Positions 9,851 to 20,790 of a DNA stretch of 64,000 bases are shown here, piece after piece (the stretch's first letter is position 1; every line of letters starts with the position of its first letter). The position numbers and the translations under genes are program-made. The notes under the pieces are model-generated. The model had not been told where the DNA came from, made no database searches, and saw only the letters and a program-made list of their open reading frames with translations. Source of the stretch: a candidate division FCPU426 bacterium (lineage in GTDB: Bacteria > Oederibacteriota > Muellerivitia > Muellerivitales > Muellerivitaceae); assembly GCA_003152075.1 (NCBI GenBank), contig PLZG01000086.1, positions 601-64,600 on the forward strand, given 5' to 3'.

Positions 9851-10531
9851 GTGGAAATACTTCGGGTTGAAAACGCGACCAAGATCTACTCCCTGGAAGG
9901 GGATGAGGTTAAGGCCCTCCAAGACGTCAGCTTCCACTTGGATGCCGGCGATATCACCGTCATCTTGGGCCCGTCGGGGTCGGGAAAAAGTACACTGTTA
10001 ACCCTTTTAGGTGGTTTGAGCCGGCCCTCCGAAGGACGGGTTTTTTATAAAGACAAGTCTTTGTATGACTTGCCGGGGCGTGAGTTGTCGGATTTGCGGA
10101 ACAAGTCATTCGGTTTTGTTTTTCAGTTTCACTATTTGATGCCCGAATTGACAGCATTGGAAAATGTCATTCTCCCTGGCCAAATCGCCCGCCGGGAATT
10201 TGAGGAGTGCCAGGCCAGGGCGGTCAAATTGCTGGCCCATGTGGGTTTGGAGGAACGTCTAAACCACAAACCTGGTGAGCTATCGGGCGGGGAACAGCAA
10301 AGGGTGGCACTTTGCCGGGCATTGATGAATGAGCCTGAAATCATCCTGGCCGACGAGCCAACGGGGAATCTGGATTCCAAAACCGCTGAGGGTATTCATG
10401 ATGTCCTCTGGGATTTATGTCAAAAAGAAGGACGGACTCTAATTGTGGTGACCCACTATGAACCCTTGGCCAAACGGGCGGACCATATTTTGACCTTGAA
10501 CGCTGGGCAAGTAGTTAAGAAAAGGAGCTGA
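9851..10531 (+). CDS. lolD: Lipoprotein-releasing ABC transporter ATP-binding protein
   Basis: GPSGSGKSTLLTLLGGLSRPSEG, LSGGEQQRVALCRALMNEPEIILADEPTGNLD. Confidence 0.93.
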   Translation: MEILRVENATKIYSLEGDEVKALQDVSFHLDAGDITVILGPSGSGKSTLLTLLGGLSRPSEGRVFYKDKSLYDLPGRELSDLRNKSFGFVFQFHYLMPELTALENVILPGQIARREFEECQARAVKLLAHVGLEERLNHKPGELSGGEQQRVALCRALMNEPEIILADEPTGNLDSKTAEGIHDVLWDLCQKEGRTLIVVTHYEPLAKRADHILTLNAGQVVKKRS

Positions 10532-10533
10532 AG

Positions 10534-11127
10534 ATGCTTTGCCAAAAATGCCATCAGCGTCAGGCCACGGTTTTTTTCTCCCAAACGGTGGGAAATCAGA
10601 CCACCCAATCACATTTGTGCGAAGTCTGCGCGAGGGAGGAAACTAAGGCTTATGGCGGGATGAATCCCTTTAACTTCAATCCCTTCGCTGCCTTTTCTGA
10701 TTTCTTGAATAATTTCATGGCTTGGGATGATGGCGCTATTGCCGAGGTCAATTCGGGCCGCACGAAGCCGACGTCCGTAGACTCCCAATTGCAATGCCCC
10801 CATTGTGGTTACCAGTTGTCCTTCTTTCGTCAAAATGGACGGCTGGGCTGTACCAAATGCTATGAATCTTTCAAGACTGTTTTGGACCCCCTGGTTTCCA
10901 GTATTCATGGAAATGTTCGGCATATCGAGGAAGGTGAGAAAGTGGGAAAGTTTGAAAGTGTAGTCCCGACTCCGGGCGTCGATTCCGGGAACTCGGCGGA
11001 AGAAAGACGGTCGCAGAAGCCTGAAATCAAAGCCCTCCGGGAGAAAATCACCCAAGCCATTCAAAACGAGCAATACGAAGAAGCCGCCAGATTGCGGGAC
11101 GAAATCAAAAAACTGGGGAATTCCTGA
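10534..11127 (+). CDS. mcsA: McsA-like zinc-finger/UVR protein
   Basis: MLCQKCHQRQA...LCEVCARE, CPHCGYQLSFFRQNGRLGCTKCYESF, C-terminal UVR motif; directly before mcsB. Confidence 0.9.
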   Translation: MLCQKCHQRQATVFFSQTVGNQTTQSHLCEVCAREETKAYGGMNPFNFNPFAAFSDFLNNFMAWDDGAIAEVNSGRTKPTSVDSQLQCPHCGYQLSFFRQNGRLGCTKCYESFKTVLDPLVSSIHGNVRHIEEGEKVGKFESVVPTPGVDSGNSAEERRSQKPEIKALREKITQAIQNEQYEEAARLRDEIKKLGNS

Positions 11128-11129
11128 AC

Positions 11130-12191
11130 ATGGCTTTTGAGGACTTGTTAACCTCGAACGGGGACTGGTTTTTGAAACCGGGGCCATCCTGTGAAGTCGT
11201 GATATCAAGCCGGGTGCGGTTCGCGAGAAATCTTGAAGGAAATAAATTTCCACACCATTCAAACGCCATGGAACAGCGCCAAATCGTTGACGAAGTCCAA
11301 AAAGCCGTTTTGACCCTACCTCAAGCCATGAATTTAAAGTTTATTCGATTGAATGAAATATCATCCCTGGACAGGCAATTCTTGACGGAACATCAACTTA
11401 TTTCAGCCGAGCACGCCGCAAGCTTGGGCGAGCGGGCGGTGGCGTTTGATGAGAAGGATGGCTTGAGTTTCCTGGTGAACGAGGAAGATCATCTTCGCCT
11501 TCAAGTGTTCCGAGCTGGGTTGAACTTGAAAGAAGCTTTCCAGTATTTGAACCAGATCGACCAAGCGTTGAGTGCGCAACTCCACTATGCCAAAGACCCC
11601 CAATTGGGATACTTGACTGCCTGCCCAACTAACTTGGGGAATGCCATGCGGGCCAGCGTGATGCTTCACCTTCCCGCCTTGGTTTATTCCAACCGGGCCG
11701 CGCAGGTTCTCCAGGGTGTTACCCAAGTGGGATTAACCGTTCGTGGACTTCAAGGCGAGACAACCCAAATCTCCAGCGCGTTTTTTCAAATCTCAAACCA
11801 ATCGTCCCTTGGCAAAAAGGGGGCTGAGATCGTGGAACATGTGGACCGAGTGGCGCGTCAAATTATCGAGGTGGAGCTGCAAACCCAAAAAGCCGTCTTT
11901 CAGCAAGAAGGGTTGAAGCTTCAAGACCGTATCTGCCGGGCCCTGGGAACCCTCAAAAACGCCCGGATTATTTCCCTTCAGGAGGCACTGGACGGTCTTT
12001 CGGCCCTGAGGGTTGGAGTGGAGCAAAAAATACTGAAGGGTATCGACTTGCCAAACCTAAACCATCTTCTCATCTTGATAAAACCGGCCCATCTGGTGAA
12101 AATCGCCGCCCGGGAATTGAATCCTGAGCAGGATGCCATGGAAAGGGCCAGGATTTTAGGGATGTATCTCAAGAACGCCGAAGCAGCTTGA
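11130..12191 (+). CDS. mcsB: Protein arginine kinase (ATP:guanido phosphotransferase)
   Basis: VVISSRVRFARNLEGNKFP, YLTACPTNLGNAMRASVMLHLPAL, GLTVRGLQGE...FQISNQSSLGK. Confidence 0.94.
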   Translation: MAFEDLLTSNGDWFLKPGPSCEVVISSRVRFARNLEGNKFPHHSNAMEQRQIVDEVQKAVLTLPQAMNLKFIRLNEISSLDRQFLTEHQLISAEHAASLGERAVAFDEKDGLSFLVNEEDHLRLQVFRAGLNLKEAFQYLNQIDQALSAQLHYAKDPQLGYLTACPTNLGNAMRASVMLHLPALVYSNRAAQVLQGVTQVGLTVRGLQGETTQISSAFFQISNQSSLGKKGAEIVEHVDRVARQIIEVELQTQKAVFQQEGLKLQDRICRALGTLKNARIISLQEALDGLSALRVGVEQKILKGIDLPNLNHLLILIKPAHLVKIAARELNPEQDAMERARILGMYLKNAEAA

Positions 12192-12278
12192 AGGCCTAAA
12201 TGTGACCGTGATCATTGATTTATAGTGCTGATTCAGTTGAAATAGGCCCGGTAGAGGCCATCCCACAAGGAGAACGCC

Positions 12279-14729
12279 ATGTTTGAACGCTTTACGGAAA
12301 GAGCCAAAAAAGTCATTAATCCGCTGGCCAAGGAAGAGGCCCGCCGGTTGAATCATAACTTCATTGGAACCGAACATCTTCTCCTGGGTCTAATAAGGGA
12401 AGGCGGCGGAGTAGCCGTCGCCGTATTGGAATCCCTGGGGGTCGACTTGGAAAGCGTTCGTATTGAAGTTGAAAACCTAACTACCCCATCTTCCGATACC
12501 TTGACCATTGGGGATCCCCAATTCACCCCTTCTGCCAAGAAAGTCCTGGAATTGGCGGCTGAAGAATCCCAAAAGCTTGGACATAATTACATCGGTACCG
12601 AGCACCTTCTTTTAGGACTTATTCAAGAAGGGGAGGGCGTGGCCGCCCGTGCCCTTGAAAATCTTGGTGTTTCCTATGAGAAGTCCCGTGATATGGTCAT
12701 CAATCTTTTAGGTGGAACATTTCCCAAGTTTTCCAAGCAAGTCAAGAAATCCAAAACTCCGGCCCTGGACACCTTTGGCAGGGATTTAACCCAAATGGCT
12801 AAGGATGGAAAGCTAGACCCGGTGATTGGACGTGAGGATGAAATCGAGCGAGTGATCCAAATCCTTTCCCGTCGCACCAAGAATAACCCAGTGCTGATTG
12901 GGGAACCTGGTGTCGGAAAAACCGCAATTGCTGAAGGTCTTGCCCAGCGAATAAAAGAAGGAAATATTCCTGAATTGTTGTTGGATAAACGTATTGTGAC
13001 CTTGGATTTGGCCGCCTTGGTGGCTGGAACCAAATACCGTGGCGAATTTGAGGAGCGGTTGAAAGCCGTGATTAACGAAATCCGCCAATCAGGTAAGGTT
13101 GTTCTTTTCGTAGATGAACTTCACACGCTGGTTGGCGCTGGTGCCGCCGAAGGTGCCATTGATGCCTCTAATATGCTCAAGCCCGCTTTGGCACGTGGGG
13201 AACTGCAGTGCATTGGCGCCACGACCCTGAATGAATACCGCAAATACATCGAGAAGGACGGCGCGTTGGAACGCCGCTTCCAAATGATCATGGTGGACGA
13301 GCCCTCCGTGGATGAAACCATTCAAATCATCAAGGGCCTAAGAGACCGCTATGAGGCCCATCACAGGGTCCGCATCACCGACGACGCTATTGACGCTGCC
13401 GCCCAACTCTCTCACCGCTATATTTCGGGCCGTTTCCTGCCTGACAAGGCCATTGATCTAATTGACGAGGCTGGAAGCCGTACCCGCCTTCGGATTACCA
13501 CCATGCCACCCGAGATCAGGACTTTAGAAAAGGAAGTCGAAAAGATAAAGCAAGAGAAGGAAGAAGCCATTAAAACCCAGGAGTTTGAGAGGGCCGCCGA
13601 CTTGCGGGATAAGATGAAAAAGATGAGGATGAAGCTACAGGAAGAAAAGGACAAGTGGGAAACCATGAAGTCCAAGGAAGAAGCGGTCGTGACCTGGGAG
13701 GATATCGCTTACGTCGCCTCCAAGTGGACCGGCATTCCAATGATCAAACTTGGCGAGAAGGAAAGCGAGAAGCTCTTGCGCATGGAAGAAGAGCTGCACA
13801 AGAGGGTCGTGGGACAGGACGAAGCCATTGTGTCCATTTCCAAGGCCATCCGTCGCAGCCGAGCTGGAATCGGCAATCCAAAGAAACCCATCGGAAGTTT
13901 CATGTTCATGGGGCCCACGGGCGTTGGGAAAACCGAATTGGCCCGCGCCTTGTCCCAGTTTCTTTTTGATGACGAGGATGCCCTGATCCGTTTCGACATG
14001 AGTGAGTACATGGAAAAATTCAACGTTTCGCGCCTGGCCGGAGCCCCCCCGGGCTATGTGGGCCACGACGAAGGCGGCCAATTGACCGAGAAGGTGCGCC
14101 GTAAGCCCTATAGCGTGGTTCTCTTTGACGAAATCGAGAAGGCGCACCCTGAAATCTTTAATGTGATGCTCCAGATCCTCGAAGATGGCCGCCTGACCGA
14201 CAGCTTAGGCCGGGTCGTGGATTTCCGGAATACGGTAGTCATCATGACCAGCAACCTGGGCGCCCGGGAAATTGGCTTGGAAAAAAATCTTGGATTTCAT
14301 CCCGATTCCTCGGATATCCCCTTTGAGAGCATGAAGACCAAGATTCAAGGGGAATTGAAGAAAATGTTCAATCCCGAATTCCTGAACCGCGTTGACGATA
14401 TTATTGTTTTCCATCCGCTGGACAGGAGTCATATCGAGAAGATCGTCGAAATCCAGCTGGCGGACGTTCAAAAACGCCTGAAGGAAAAGAACATTACCTT
14501 GACCTTGGATCAATCGGCGAGAGATTTCCTGATTGAAAAAGGCTATGACAAAACCTATGGGGCCCGCCAAATGAAACGCACTATCCAAAAATACGTGGAA
14601 GACGCATTGGCGGAGGAGTTGCTCCGTGGAAACGTGAAGGACGGGCAAAATGTAGAGCTGAAATCGGCCGGGGATAAACTGGTCTTTGCTACCGGCGTGG
14701 CCCAGTCCGCGTCTCCCACCGCTGTTTGA
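12279..14729 (+). CDS. clpC: ATP-dependent Clp protease ATP-binding subunit ClpC
   Basis: Two Clp_N repeats ([22 protein letters not shown]), two AAA modules ([29 protein letters not shown]), UVR motif, C-terminal D2-small domain. Confidence 0.97.
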   Translation: MFERFTERAKKVINPLAKEEARRLNHNFIGTEHLLLGLIREGGGVAVAVLESLGVDLESVRIEVENLTTPSSDTLTIGDPQFTPSAKKVLELAAEESQKLGHNYIGTEHLLLGLIQEGEGVAARALENLGVSYEKSRDMVINLLGGTFPKFSKQVKKSKTPALDTFGRDLTQMAKDGKLDPVIGREDEIERVIQILSRRTKNNPVLIGEPGVGKTAIAEGLAQRIKEGNIPELLLDKRIVTLDLAALVAGTKYRGEFEERLKAVINEIRQSGKVVLFVDELHTLVGAGAAEGAIDASNMLKPALARGELQCIGATTLNEYRKYIEKDGALERRFQMIMVDEPSVDETIQIIKGLRDRYEAHHRVRITDDAIDAAAQLSHRYISGRFLPDKAIDLIDEAGSRTRLRITTMPPEIRTLEKEVEKIKQEKEEAIKTQEFERAADLRDKMKKMRMKLQEEKDKWETMKSKEEAVVTWEDIAYVASKWTGIPMIKLGEKESEKLLRMEEELHKRVVGQDEAIVSISKAIRRSRAGIGNPKKPIGSFMFMGPTGVGKTELARALSQFLFDDEDALIRFDMSEYMEKFNVSRLAGAPPGYVGHDEGGQLTEKVRRKPYSVVLFDEIEKAHPEIFNVMLQILEDGRLTDSLGRVVDFRNTVVIMTSNLGAREIGLEKNLGFHPDSSDIPFESMKTKIQGELKKMFNPEFLNRVDDIIVFHPLDRSHIEKIVEIQLADVQKRLKEKNITLTLDQSARDFLIEKGYDKTYGARQMKRTIQKYVEDALAEELLRGNVKDGQNVELKSAGDKLVFATGVAQSASPTAV

Positions 14730-14743
14730 ACCGTAGGTTTTCC

Positions 14744-17700
14744 ATGAGCCCCAAGGCCAACCCTATTTCCCAGGGCGGCCTTTCGGGCGGGAAGAAATGG
14801 TCAAAAAAACGCAAATGGTTTTTCGGGTCGGTCCTGGTCCTGGGGCTTCTCGTTGGGGCTTATTTTCTATTCCAAAATAAAATTGTCGACACTCAGCTTC
14901 GCCCCGTCATTGAGCGGGAGCTAACCAAGGCAGTGAACTCGCCCGTTTCCATAGGTTCCGTTCGCGCCGGGCTAACCGGCGACGTCAACCTTGACCTGGT
15001 AGTTCTCACCATACCGGGATATCCCTGGGAAACCCGGTTGGAGGTAGAACGGGTTTCGGTGAATGTTGAGTTGTTCAATCTCCTCTTTCACCGCAAGCCT
15101 TTGGAAAATTGTTTAGTTAGCCTTTCCTTTATTCGTCCAAAAATTTTTCTTGTTCGTAATGAAAAGGCAATAGCCGCCGCAGCCACGGTCGTCGGTCCGC
15201 CCGGGCCTGTTCCTGAAAACAAAGTTCCCATCCCCCTGTTTGCTGTCCCTAAAATCATCATTCAAGACGGTTTGTTTTCCGTCCAGGCGGAAAAAACCCC
15301 GCGTGAAATGTTGAGGGGCCTCAATTTTGAGGCTCAAAGCCAAAATGGTGCCACTTGGGGCCTTGTGTTTCAGGCCCAAGCCCCCGACCTTCAAAGTCAT
15401 GGGGCCCTTCGTTTTAACGGAAGCCTTAAATTGGATGAGCTCAAAGTATCAGGGAAGCTTCTTTTGGAAAAATGGCCCCTTGTTTCGGTTCATTCAGTTT
15501 TAAAAGAGCTGGCGGGTTGGGAACTTTTATCTGGAACCATTGACGCGGAAAGCCCGGTTGCGTTTGATCCCGCCCATGGGCTTTGGTTTGACGCCAAAAC
15601 CACCGTATCCCAGGCGTCGGTGAAGTCTCCCGCTCCCACGGCTATCACCCTTTCTCAAATTACCGGCCGGGCGGATATCCGCCCAAACGAAATTAACGTG
15701 CCCGGCGAGATCTTGTTTTCCCTGGGAGATACCGTTTGGAAAGCTTCAGGTATCATCCCTTTCGACAGCCGTCCCCTGGCCGTTCGAACCAAGACTGACC
15801 AACTATTTCTCTCGAGTGTCTTCACGGAAATATTGAAATTGAAAGATCTTAAAGTGGATGGTACAGGGACCGCGACCTTGGCGGTGTCCGGACCAATGTC
15901 AAATCCGGTTATTCAGGGAGTCGCGAATTTGGGGCCTTCCCATGTTGGGAAAGGGAGTTTGGATTCACTCACCGTAAACGCTGGTTATGAAAAAGGAAAT
16001 GTTAGACTTTATAAAGCCGTGGGGAAACTTTATGACGGAGACTTCGAGGCAAATGGATTTATCCCCCTTACCGGGGAAAAGAACGCCCCCGTTTCCCTGA
16101 GGGCCATTTTGAAAAACATCGAAGCGCAGAAACTGGCGGCTGATTTTGGAATCGATGGAATGGAGGGCAGGGGTGACGTGGAGGCCCATTACAGCGGAAC
16201 CCGGGAAACGCCCATTCTTTCGTTGACCAGTCAAATGACCTTGACCAGGACACTTCGGAATACACTTTTTAATTACTCTGTCCATACGAATTTACAGCTA
16301 ACCGAGCAAAAGCTTACCCTTTCAACGGTCATTGGGGATAAGGCGCGTTTGGAAGCGGAGCTCTCGGCCCAGCCGGACGCCTGGGAAGTAAAGAAGTTCA
16401 CTTTTTCAACGGGTAAAAAATCGGGAAAGTTGACAGGTGGGGGAAAGTTTCCGAAAAATGATGAGGGGCCAATCGACATTCAAATCCATGGAAGCGATAT
16501 TGCACTTCAGGATTTGCCGTTCTTTAATGACCAGTTTCCCGATATCCTGGGAAAAGTCAAAACAGATACCCAGATAAGTGGGACTCGAAAAGAGCCAAGG
16601 GCAAAAATTCTTTTTTCGTCACCTGAAGTGAAAATACGGGATTTGCCACCACAGCCATTAGACGGTGATTTGTCCTGGAAACCGGACGAATGGATTTTTG
16701 ACAAGTTAACTTATGGGGAAATCTTTTCAGTTCAGGGGAATTTGGGTCGAAATCCCGATTCGCCGATCGATTTAAAAATAAACGCTAAAGAAGCTCCGTT
16801 AAGGATTATTTCAGAAATTGGAGTCTGGAAAAATCCACCTCAGCCATTTGAAGGTTTATTGACTGGTCGTTTACACATCTTGGGCGTTAAAAAAAATCCT
16901 ATCATCGAGGGGAACGATGGAATCAAGGTAACTTCCCTGCAATTGGGGGAAGAGTGGGCTGATAAAGTGGAAGCTCTGTCGAAATTTGAGGATGGAAAGC
17001 TTCTGATTAAAAAATTTAAAGTTACACAGGGTGACCACTTCTTGAGCGCTGTCGGTACTTGGGACACCCGCAGTAAACCAGGGATTATGAACCTCCACCT
17101 TTCTGCCCACGAATTTCAATTGGGCAAGGGGCCATTCCTCTCTGGCGACTTCCTTTGGGAAGCCAAGACGGGTGATCCGTGGTGGAAAAATTGGGACGGA
17201 ACTTTTTCCAGCGCGGCCATTACCATTCAGGATTTAAAGAAAAACACGAAACACTTCAATGACTTTTCAATGGTGGCGACTAGCGAAGACTTTGTTATTA
17301 AAGGAAAGGTTAAGATCGGAAACAGCATTGCTGGCACCGCGATACTAAATCTAGCCTCGTCCCCGGTGGAAATACAGGCGCTTTTAAAAATTCCACTCGT
17401 TTCATTGGCACAAGCTCCTGAGTTAGTCCAGTTTCTTCCAGAATCATTCAAGACAACGGGTGAAATTTCCGGGCAAATCCAATTGAAAAACGGGACTTTC
17501 GCTGAACTCCCAATGGTCGGGGCCTTTACTATTAAGAATGGGACAATTCCTGGATACGATTTTGATCGGATGGAATTAACGTTAACAGGGAATAAACAAA
17601 AAATCGCCCTTAACTTTACACTGGCCCGGGATCAAGCAAAATACTCGCTCGCGGGAACTTTGGAATCCTCGGGAGCCTTTTGGGATTCACAAAGTAAGAT

Positions 17701-20614
17701 CAATTTGAATGGACCCTTCCAAGGTGAAAAACTCGTCAATCTCCTGGCCCTTTCAGGATTGAGTGTCGAAAAGCACAAAATTATGGGTGGGGTTGATGGA
17801 AATTTAACTGCAACTGGCGTTTTGTGGAATCCCACCGTGGGTTTTTCCATGAAGGGGGAAAACTTGCGGTTTGACAGCTATGTAGCGCCTTCGGCGGAAT
17901 TGAACCTTTCCTATTTTGAGAGGAAGATCACGCTTCAAAAAAACAAAGTTTCGTTGGCTAAAGGCGAAATCAATATTGAAAAAGGAAACTTTTATTTTGA
18001 TCCCCAGGATCCGGCAGTAGTTATTCTTGATCTATCCGGCTCAACCCAAAATGTACCGGTCGCTTCCGTTTTTGATCTGACAAGTCAAATCCACCTTACG
18101 GGAAGATTCGCCTTGGAAGAAAAGGATGGCCGACCCACTTTTGACGGAATACTTTCTTATTTGGATGCAAGGCCAGGAATGAAAAACCCGACTCCTTTTG
18201 ACCTGGCAATTCAAGTCCATAAAAAAACGGTCGAGTTTAAACCGTTGGACACTGAAAAAGCTCAAATAGTCGGTCGCTTGGATTGGTCTCAAGACCGGAA
18301 GATTATCTTTCAAAATATCCATTTGGAGCATTCACCGGGTTTGTTTTCGGTCGATGGAACCTTTGATTTGGACGGAAACAGTCATTTTGTTTCCGACGCT
18401 AAAAACATACCTATTGAGCAGGTTGGAAAGTGGATTTTGCCCAAATTCCCTTTAAGCGGCACGGGAAATTATCATTTGATTTTTGATGGCACTCTAGACA
18501 GCCCTGTTTTTACTAGTTCTTTCTCTGTTGCCAATGGAAAAATTGGAGACCTTCAATTCGACCTGTTGGATGGAGAATTAAAATCCAAGGAAAGCACGCT
18601 TTTTCTGGGGAGCAAGGAAAGTCCTATAACTCTCAGCCGTAAGGGGTTTTTCAGCTTCAATGTTTGGGGAAAGTCACCTATGGCGTTCACAAAAACCGGG
18701 ATGTTGAAAGTGAAAGACCGGGAAATGGACATTACCGCAGAAATGGATAAGGGTGATTTTAGTTTGATTCTTTTGGCGGGGTTGGCGAAAAAGGCCTCCG
18801 GTGAAATGGATTTTTCGGCTCATGTTGGTGGAACCTTAGACAATCCGGTTTTGACAATGGATTTAGATTTGAATCACTGCCAAATGGTTCCTGAAATAGT
18901 TGCCCAGTCGATCGAGGATATCAGCGGACGGATTAAAGTTCGAAATAACCGTCTCGCGGTGGAGGACTTGAACGGGAGGATTGGGCAGGGAAGGGTTTTC
19001 ATATCCTCGCCGCCCATCGAGGAAAGCAAGATGGTTTTGGAAAATTTCATCCCGAATTACCTGGATTTCAGGGTCCAGACGGTTGGGGACCATGGCCTCT
19101 GGTTGAGTATTCCCACGATCATGCGCAAAGGGGAATGGGGAGAAATTTATTTCCAAGGCACCACGCCTAAGGAACCGATGCTGATTCGCGGGCCATTAAG
19201 TGAACCGCATGTCATTGGGACTGGTTTATTGGAAAGTGGTCATTATACTTTTCCACCCGTCGAGGCGACGGATGACCACGGCGCAAAAATTGAGTATCGG
19301 GAACTTGCCGGGGTCTTTTTTGATTTGAAGTTGAAGTCGGGGAAAAATACCTGGTATTCAAACGACTTCAATGGAAACTATATTGAGTTAAAAGTGAATC
19401 CGGGTGATGAAATTAAGCTTGAGGGTAAAGACGCAGATCGAACTCCGGAAGAGGCTGGCATTAAATGTTATGGAAGCGCAGGATCAAGAGCCGGATGGTT
19501 GAGATATTTTGGCCATGAGTTCAAGCTGGCGGAAGCTTCCCTTTTCATGTCGAAGGGAAAACCGCCGACCATGCAAGGGCACGCAACCGACCGTTTTCTT
19601 AATGCGGATGTAATTTCAGCAGGGGGGTCTCGGAAGGCGGATGTCGATGTCTGGGTGGATTTTAAAGGGACCTTTGGTGACATCAACTTCACTTTTGATT
19701 CGAGCCCCCGCTTTAGTACTGACCCTGAATTAGCTCAAAAGATACTTTTGTCTAATATAGTTTTTGGTCGTGATATGACAGGACTAAGCCGGGAAGACTT
19801 GAGGAAAGCCTACGATCAAAACGCATTTCAGGGGGTTTCAAATGCTGGTTTTGAAGCCGTAGAAAATTATGCCAATGCTAAAATGACGGAAGCCATTCGA
19901 CCACTCACCAACCATTTAGGAATAGGTGAAGTTGATATTAAACAACACGTATCATCTAATTTATTATTTAACTCAAACAGCAATCCCTCTACTGCCTCGG
20001 GGATTCCGCAGACTGTAATGGATGCTAATGGAAATACACTTTCCGGAGGATCTGTTCCTATCGCCCAGGTTATTGTTCGCAAACCCATCGGTGGAAAATT
20101 ATCGATTGTAAACACAGTAGGGCTTATGCGAGACCTTGTAACTGATAAAGCAGGAGTCCAAGAACAATTTGGACTTTCCTATGAATTAAATAATAATTTA
20201 CAGCTCAATGCGACGACAGGGCAAAGGGATGATGGGATAATTGATACGAAGGCGACGCTTGATGCCCACTTTATATTGCCGGATATTATGAGACGCAAAA
20301 AAGTGGACAAGGAAAAACCGCGTTTTGAACGGTTTGACGTTTATCCAAGTGGTCCTGGAAAATTTCAATTGATTTGGGTGACAGACAAAGTTACGAAAAG
20401 CGAAGTGAAAGTCATCGATCCGGATAATCAAATGGTCCAAGACATTTTGGAAAAAAAGCAGCACGATTACCGGCATGATATGGTCATTGAAAACCTAAAT
20501 TCGGACGTGGAGTATAAAATCCAAATATTCGTCAAAGACTTGAATGATAACGAGACCATGAAAGAACAAAAAGTTGAACCAATTTCAGGCTCGGCTGATT
20601 CTTCCAGCGAGTAG
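14744..20614 (+). CDS. TamB/DUF490-type translocation and assembly protein with Fn3-like C-terminal extension
   Basis: N-terminal TM helix, AsmA/TamB-like beta-repeat body, C-terminal DUF490-like region (LAQKILLSNIVFGRDMTGLSREDL), followed by bamA. Confidence 0.85.
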   Translation: MSPKANPISQGGLSGGKKWSKKRKWFFGSVLVLGLLVGAYFLFQNKIVDTQLRPVIERELTKAVNSPVSIGSVRAGLTGDVNLDLVVLTIPGYPWETRLEVERVSVNVELFNLLFHRKPLENCLVSLSFIRPKIFLVRNEKAIAAAATVVGPPGPVPENKVPIPLFAVPKIIIQDGLFSVQAEKTPREMLRGLNFEAQSQNGATWGLVFQAQAPDLQSHGALRFNGSLKLDELKVSGKLLLEKWPLVSVHSVLKELAGWELLSGTIDAESPVAFDPAHGLWFDAKTTVSQASVKSPAPTAITLSQITGRADIRPNEINVPGEILFSLGDTVWKASGIIPFDSRPLAVRTKTDQLFLSSVFTEILKLKDLKVDGTGTATLAVSGPMSNPVIQGVANLGPSHVGKGSLDSLTVNAGYEKGNVRLYKAVGKLYDGDFEANGFIPLTGEKNAPVSLRAILKNIEAQKLAADFGIDGMEGRGDVEAHYSGTRETPILSLTSQMTLTRTLRNTLFNYSVHTNLQLTEQKLTLSTVIGDKARLEAELSAQPDAWEVKKFTFSTGKKSGKLTGGGKFPKNDEGPIDIQIHGSDIALQDLPFFNDQFPDILGKVKTDTQISGTRKEPRAKILFSSPEVKIRDLPPQPLDGDLSWKPDEWIFDKLTYGEIFSVQGNLGRNPDSPIDLKINAKEAPLRIISEIGVWKNPPQPFEGLLTGRLHILGVKKNPIIEGNDGIKVTSLQLGEEWADKVEALSKFEDGKLLIKKFKVTQGDHFLSAVGTWDTRSKPGIMNLHLSAHEFQLGKGPFLSGDFLWEAKTGDPWWKNWDGTFSSAAITIQDLKKNTKHFNDFSMVATSEDFVIKGKVKIGNSIAGTAILNLASSPVEIQALLKIPLVSLAQAPELVQFLPESFKTTGEISGQIQLKNGTFAELPMVGAFTIKNGTIPGYDFDRMELTLTGNKQKIALNFTLARDQAKYSLAGTLESSGAFWDSQSKINLNGPFQGEKLVNLLALSGLSVEKHKIMGGVDGNLTATGVLWNPTVGFSMKGENLRFDSYVAPSAELNLSYFERKITLQKNKVSLAKGEINIEKGNFYFDPQDPAVVILDLSGSTQNVPVASVFDLTSQIHLTGRFALEEKDGRPTFDGILSYLDARPGMKNPTPFDLAIQVHKKTVEFKPLDTEKAQIVGRLDWSQDRKIIFQNIHLEHSPGLFSVDGTFDLDGNSHFVSDAKNIPIEQVGKWILPKFPLSGTGNYHLIFDGTLDSPVFTSSFSVANGKIGDLQFDLLDGELKSKESTLFLGSKESPITLSRKGFFSFNVWGKSPMAFTKTGMLKVKDREMDITAEMDKGDFSLILLAGLAKKASGEMDFSAHVGGTLDNPVLTMDLDLNHCQMVPEIVAQSIEDISGRIKVRNNRLAVEDLNGRIGQGRVFISSPPIEESKMVLENFIPNYLDFRVQTVGDHGLWLSIPTIMRKGEWGEIYFQGTTPKEPMLIRGPLSEPHVIGTGLLESGHYTFPPVEATDDHGAKIEYRELAGVFFDLKLKSGKNTWYSNDFNGNYIELKVNPGDEIKLEGKDADRTPEEAGIKCYGSAGSRAGWLRYFGHEFKLAEASLFMSKGKPPTMQGHATDRFLNADVISAGGSRKADVDVWVDFKGTFGDINFTFDSSPRFSTDPELAQKILLSNIVFGRDMTGLSREDLRKAYDQNAFQGVSNAGFEAVENYANAKMTEAIRPLTNHLGIGEVDIKQHVSSNLLFNSNSNPSTASGIPQTVMDANGNTLSGGSVPIAQVIVRKPIGGKLSIVNTVGLMRDLVTDKAGVQEQFGLSYELNNNLQLNATTGQRDDGIIDTKATLDAHFILPDIMRRKKVDKEKPRFERFDVYPSGPGKFQLIWVTDKVTKSEVKVIDPDNQMVQDILEKKQHDYRHDMVIENLNSDVEYKIQIFVKDLNDNETMKEQKVEPISGSADSSSE

Positions 20615-20790
20615 CGGCACTTTCCACCACCTTGGGCGTCTAAAGAACGACAAATAACAAGGATAAGAAATTGCCGTTTTTCGTTTAGCCGTGCTAGAAT
20701 ACGCGCCATTTGCATCTAATCATTTGTTTGTTCGATCAGTTTATCCAGAAAAAATCGGAGTAATTCTTGTTCTTTACGTCTCGTTTAGTC

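Noticed and set aside
13635-14147. 170 aa antisense ORF within clpC (and many others of 60-150 aa)
   Set aside because: Fully inside strongly conserved genes on the other strand; no start/SD or domain support.
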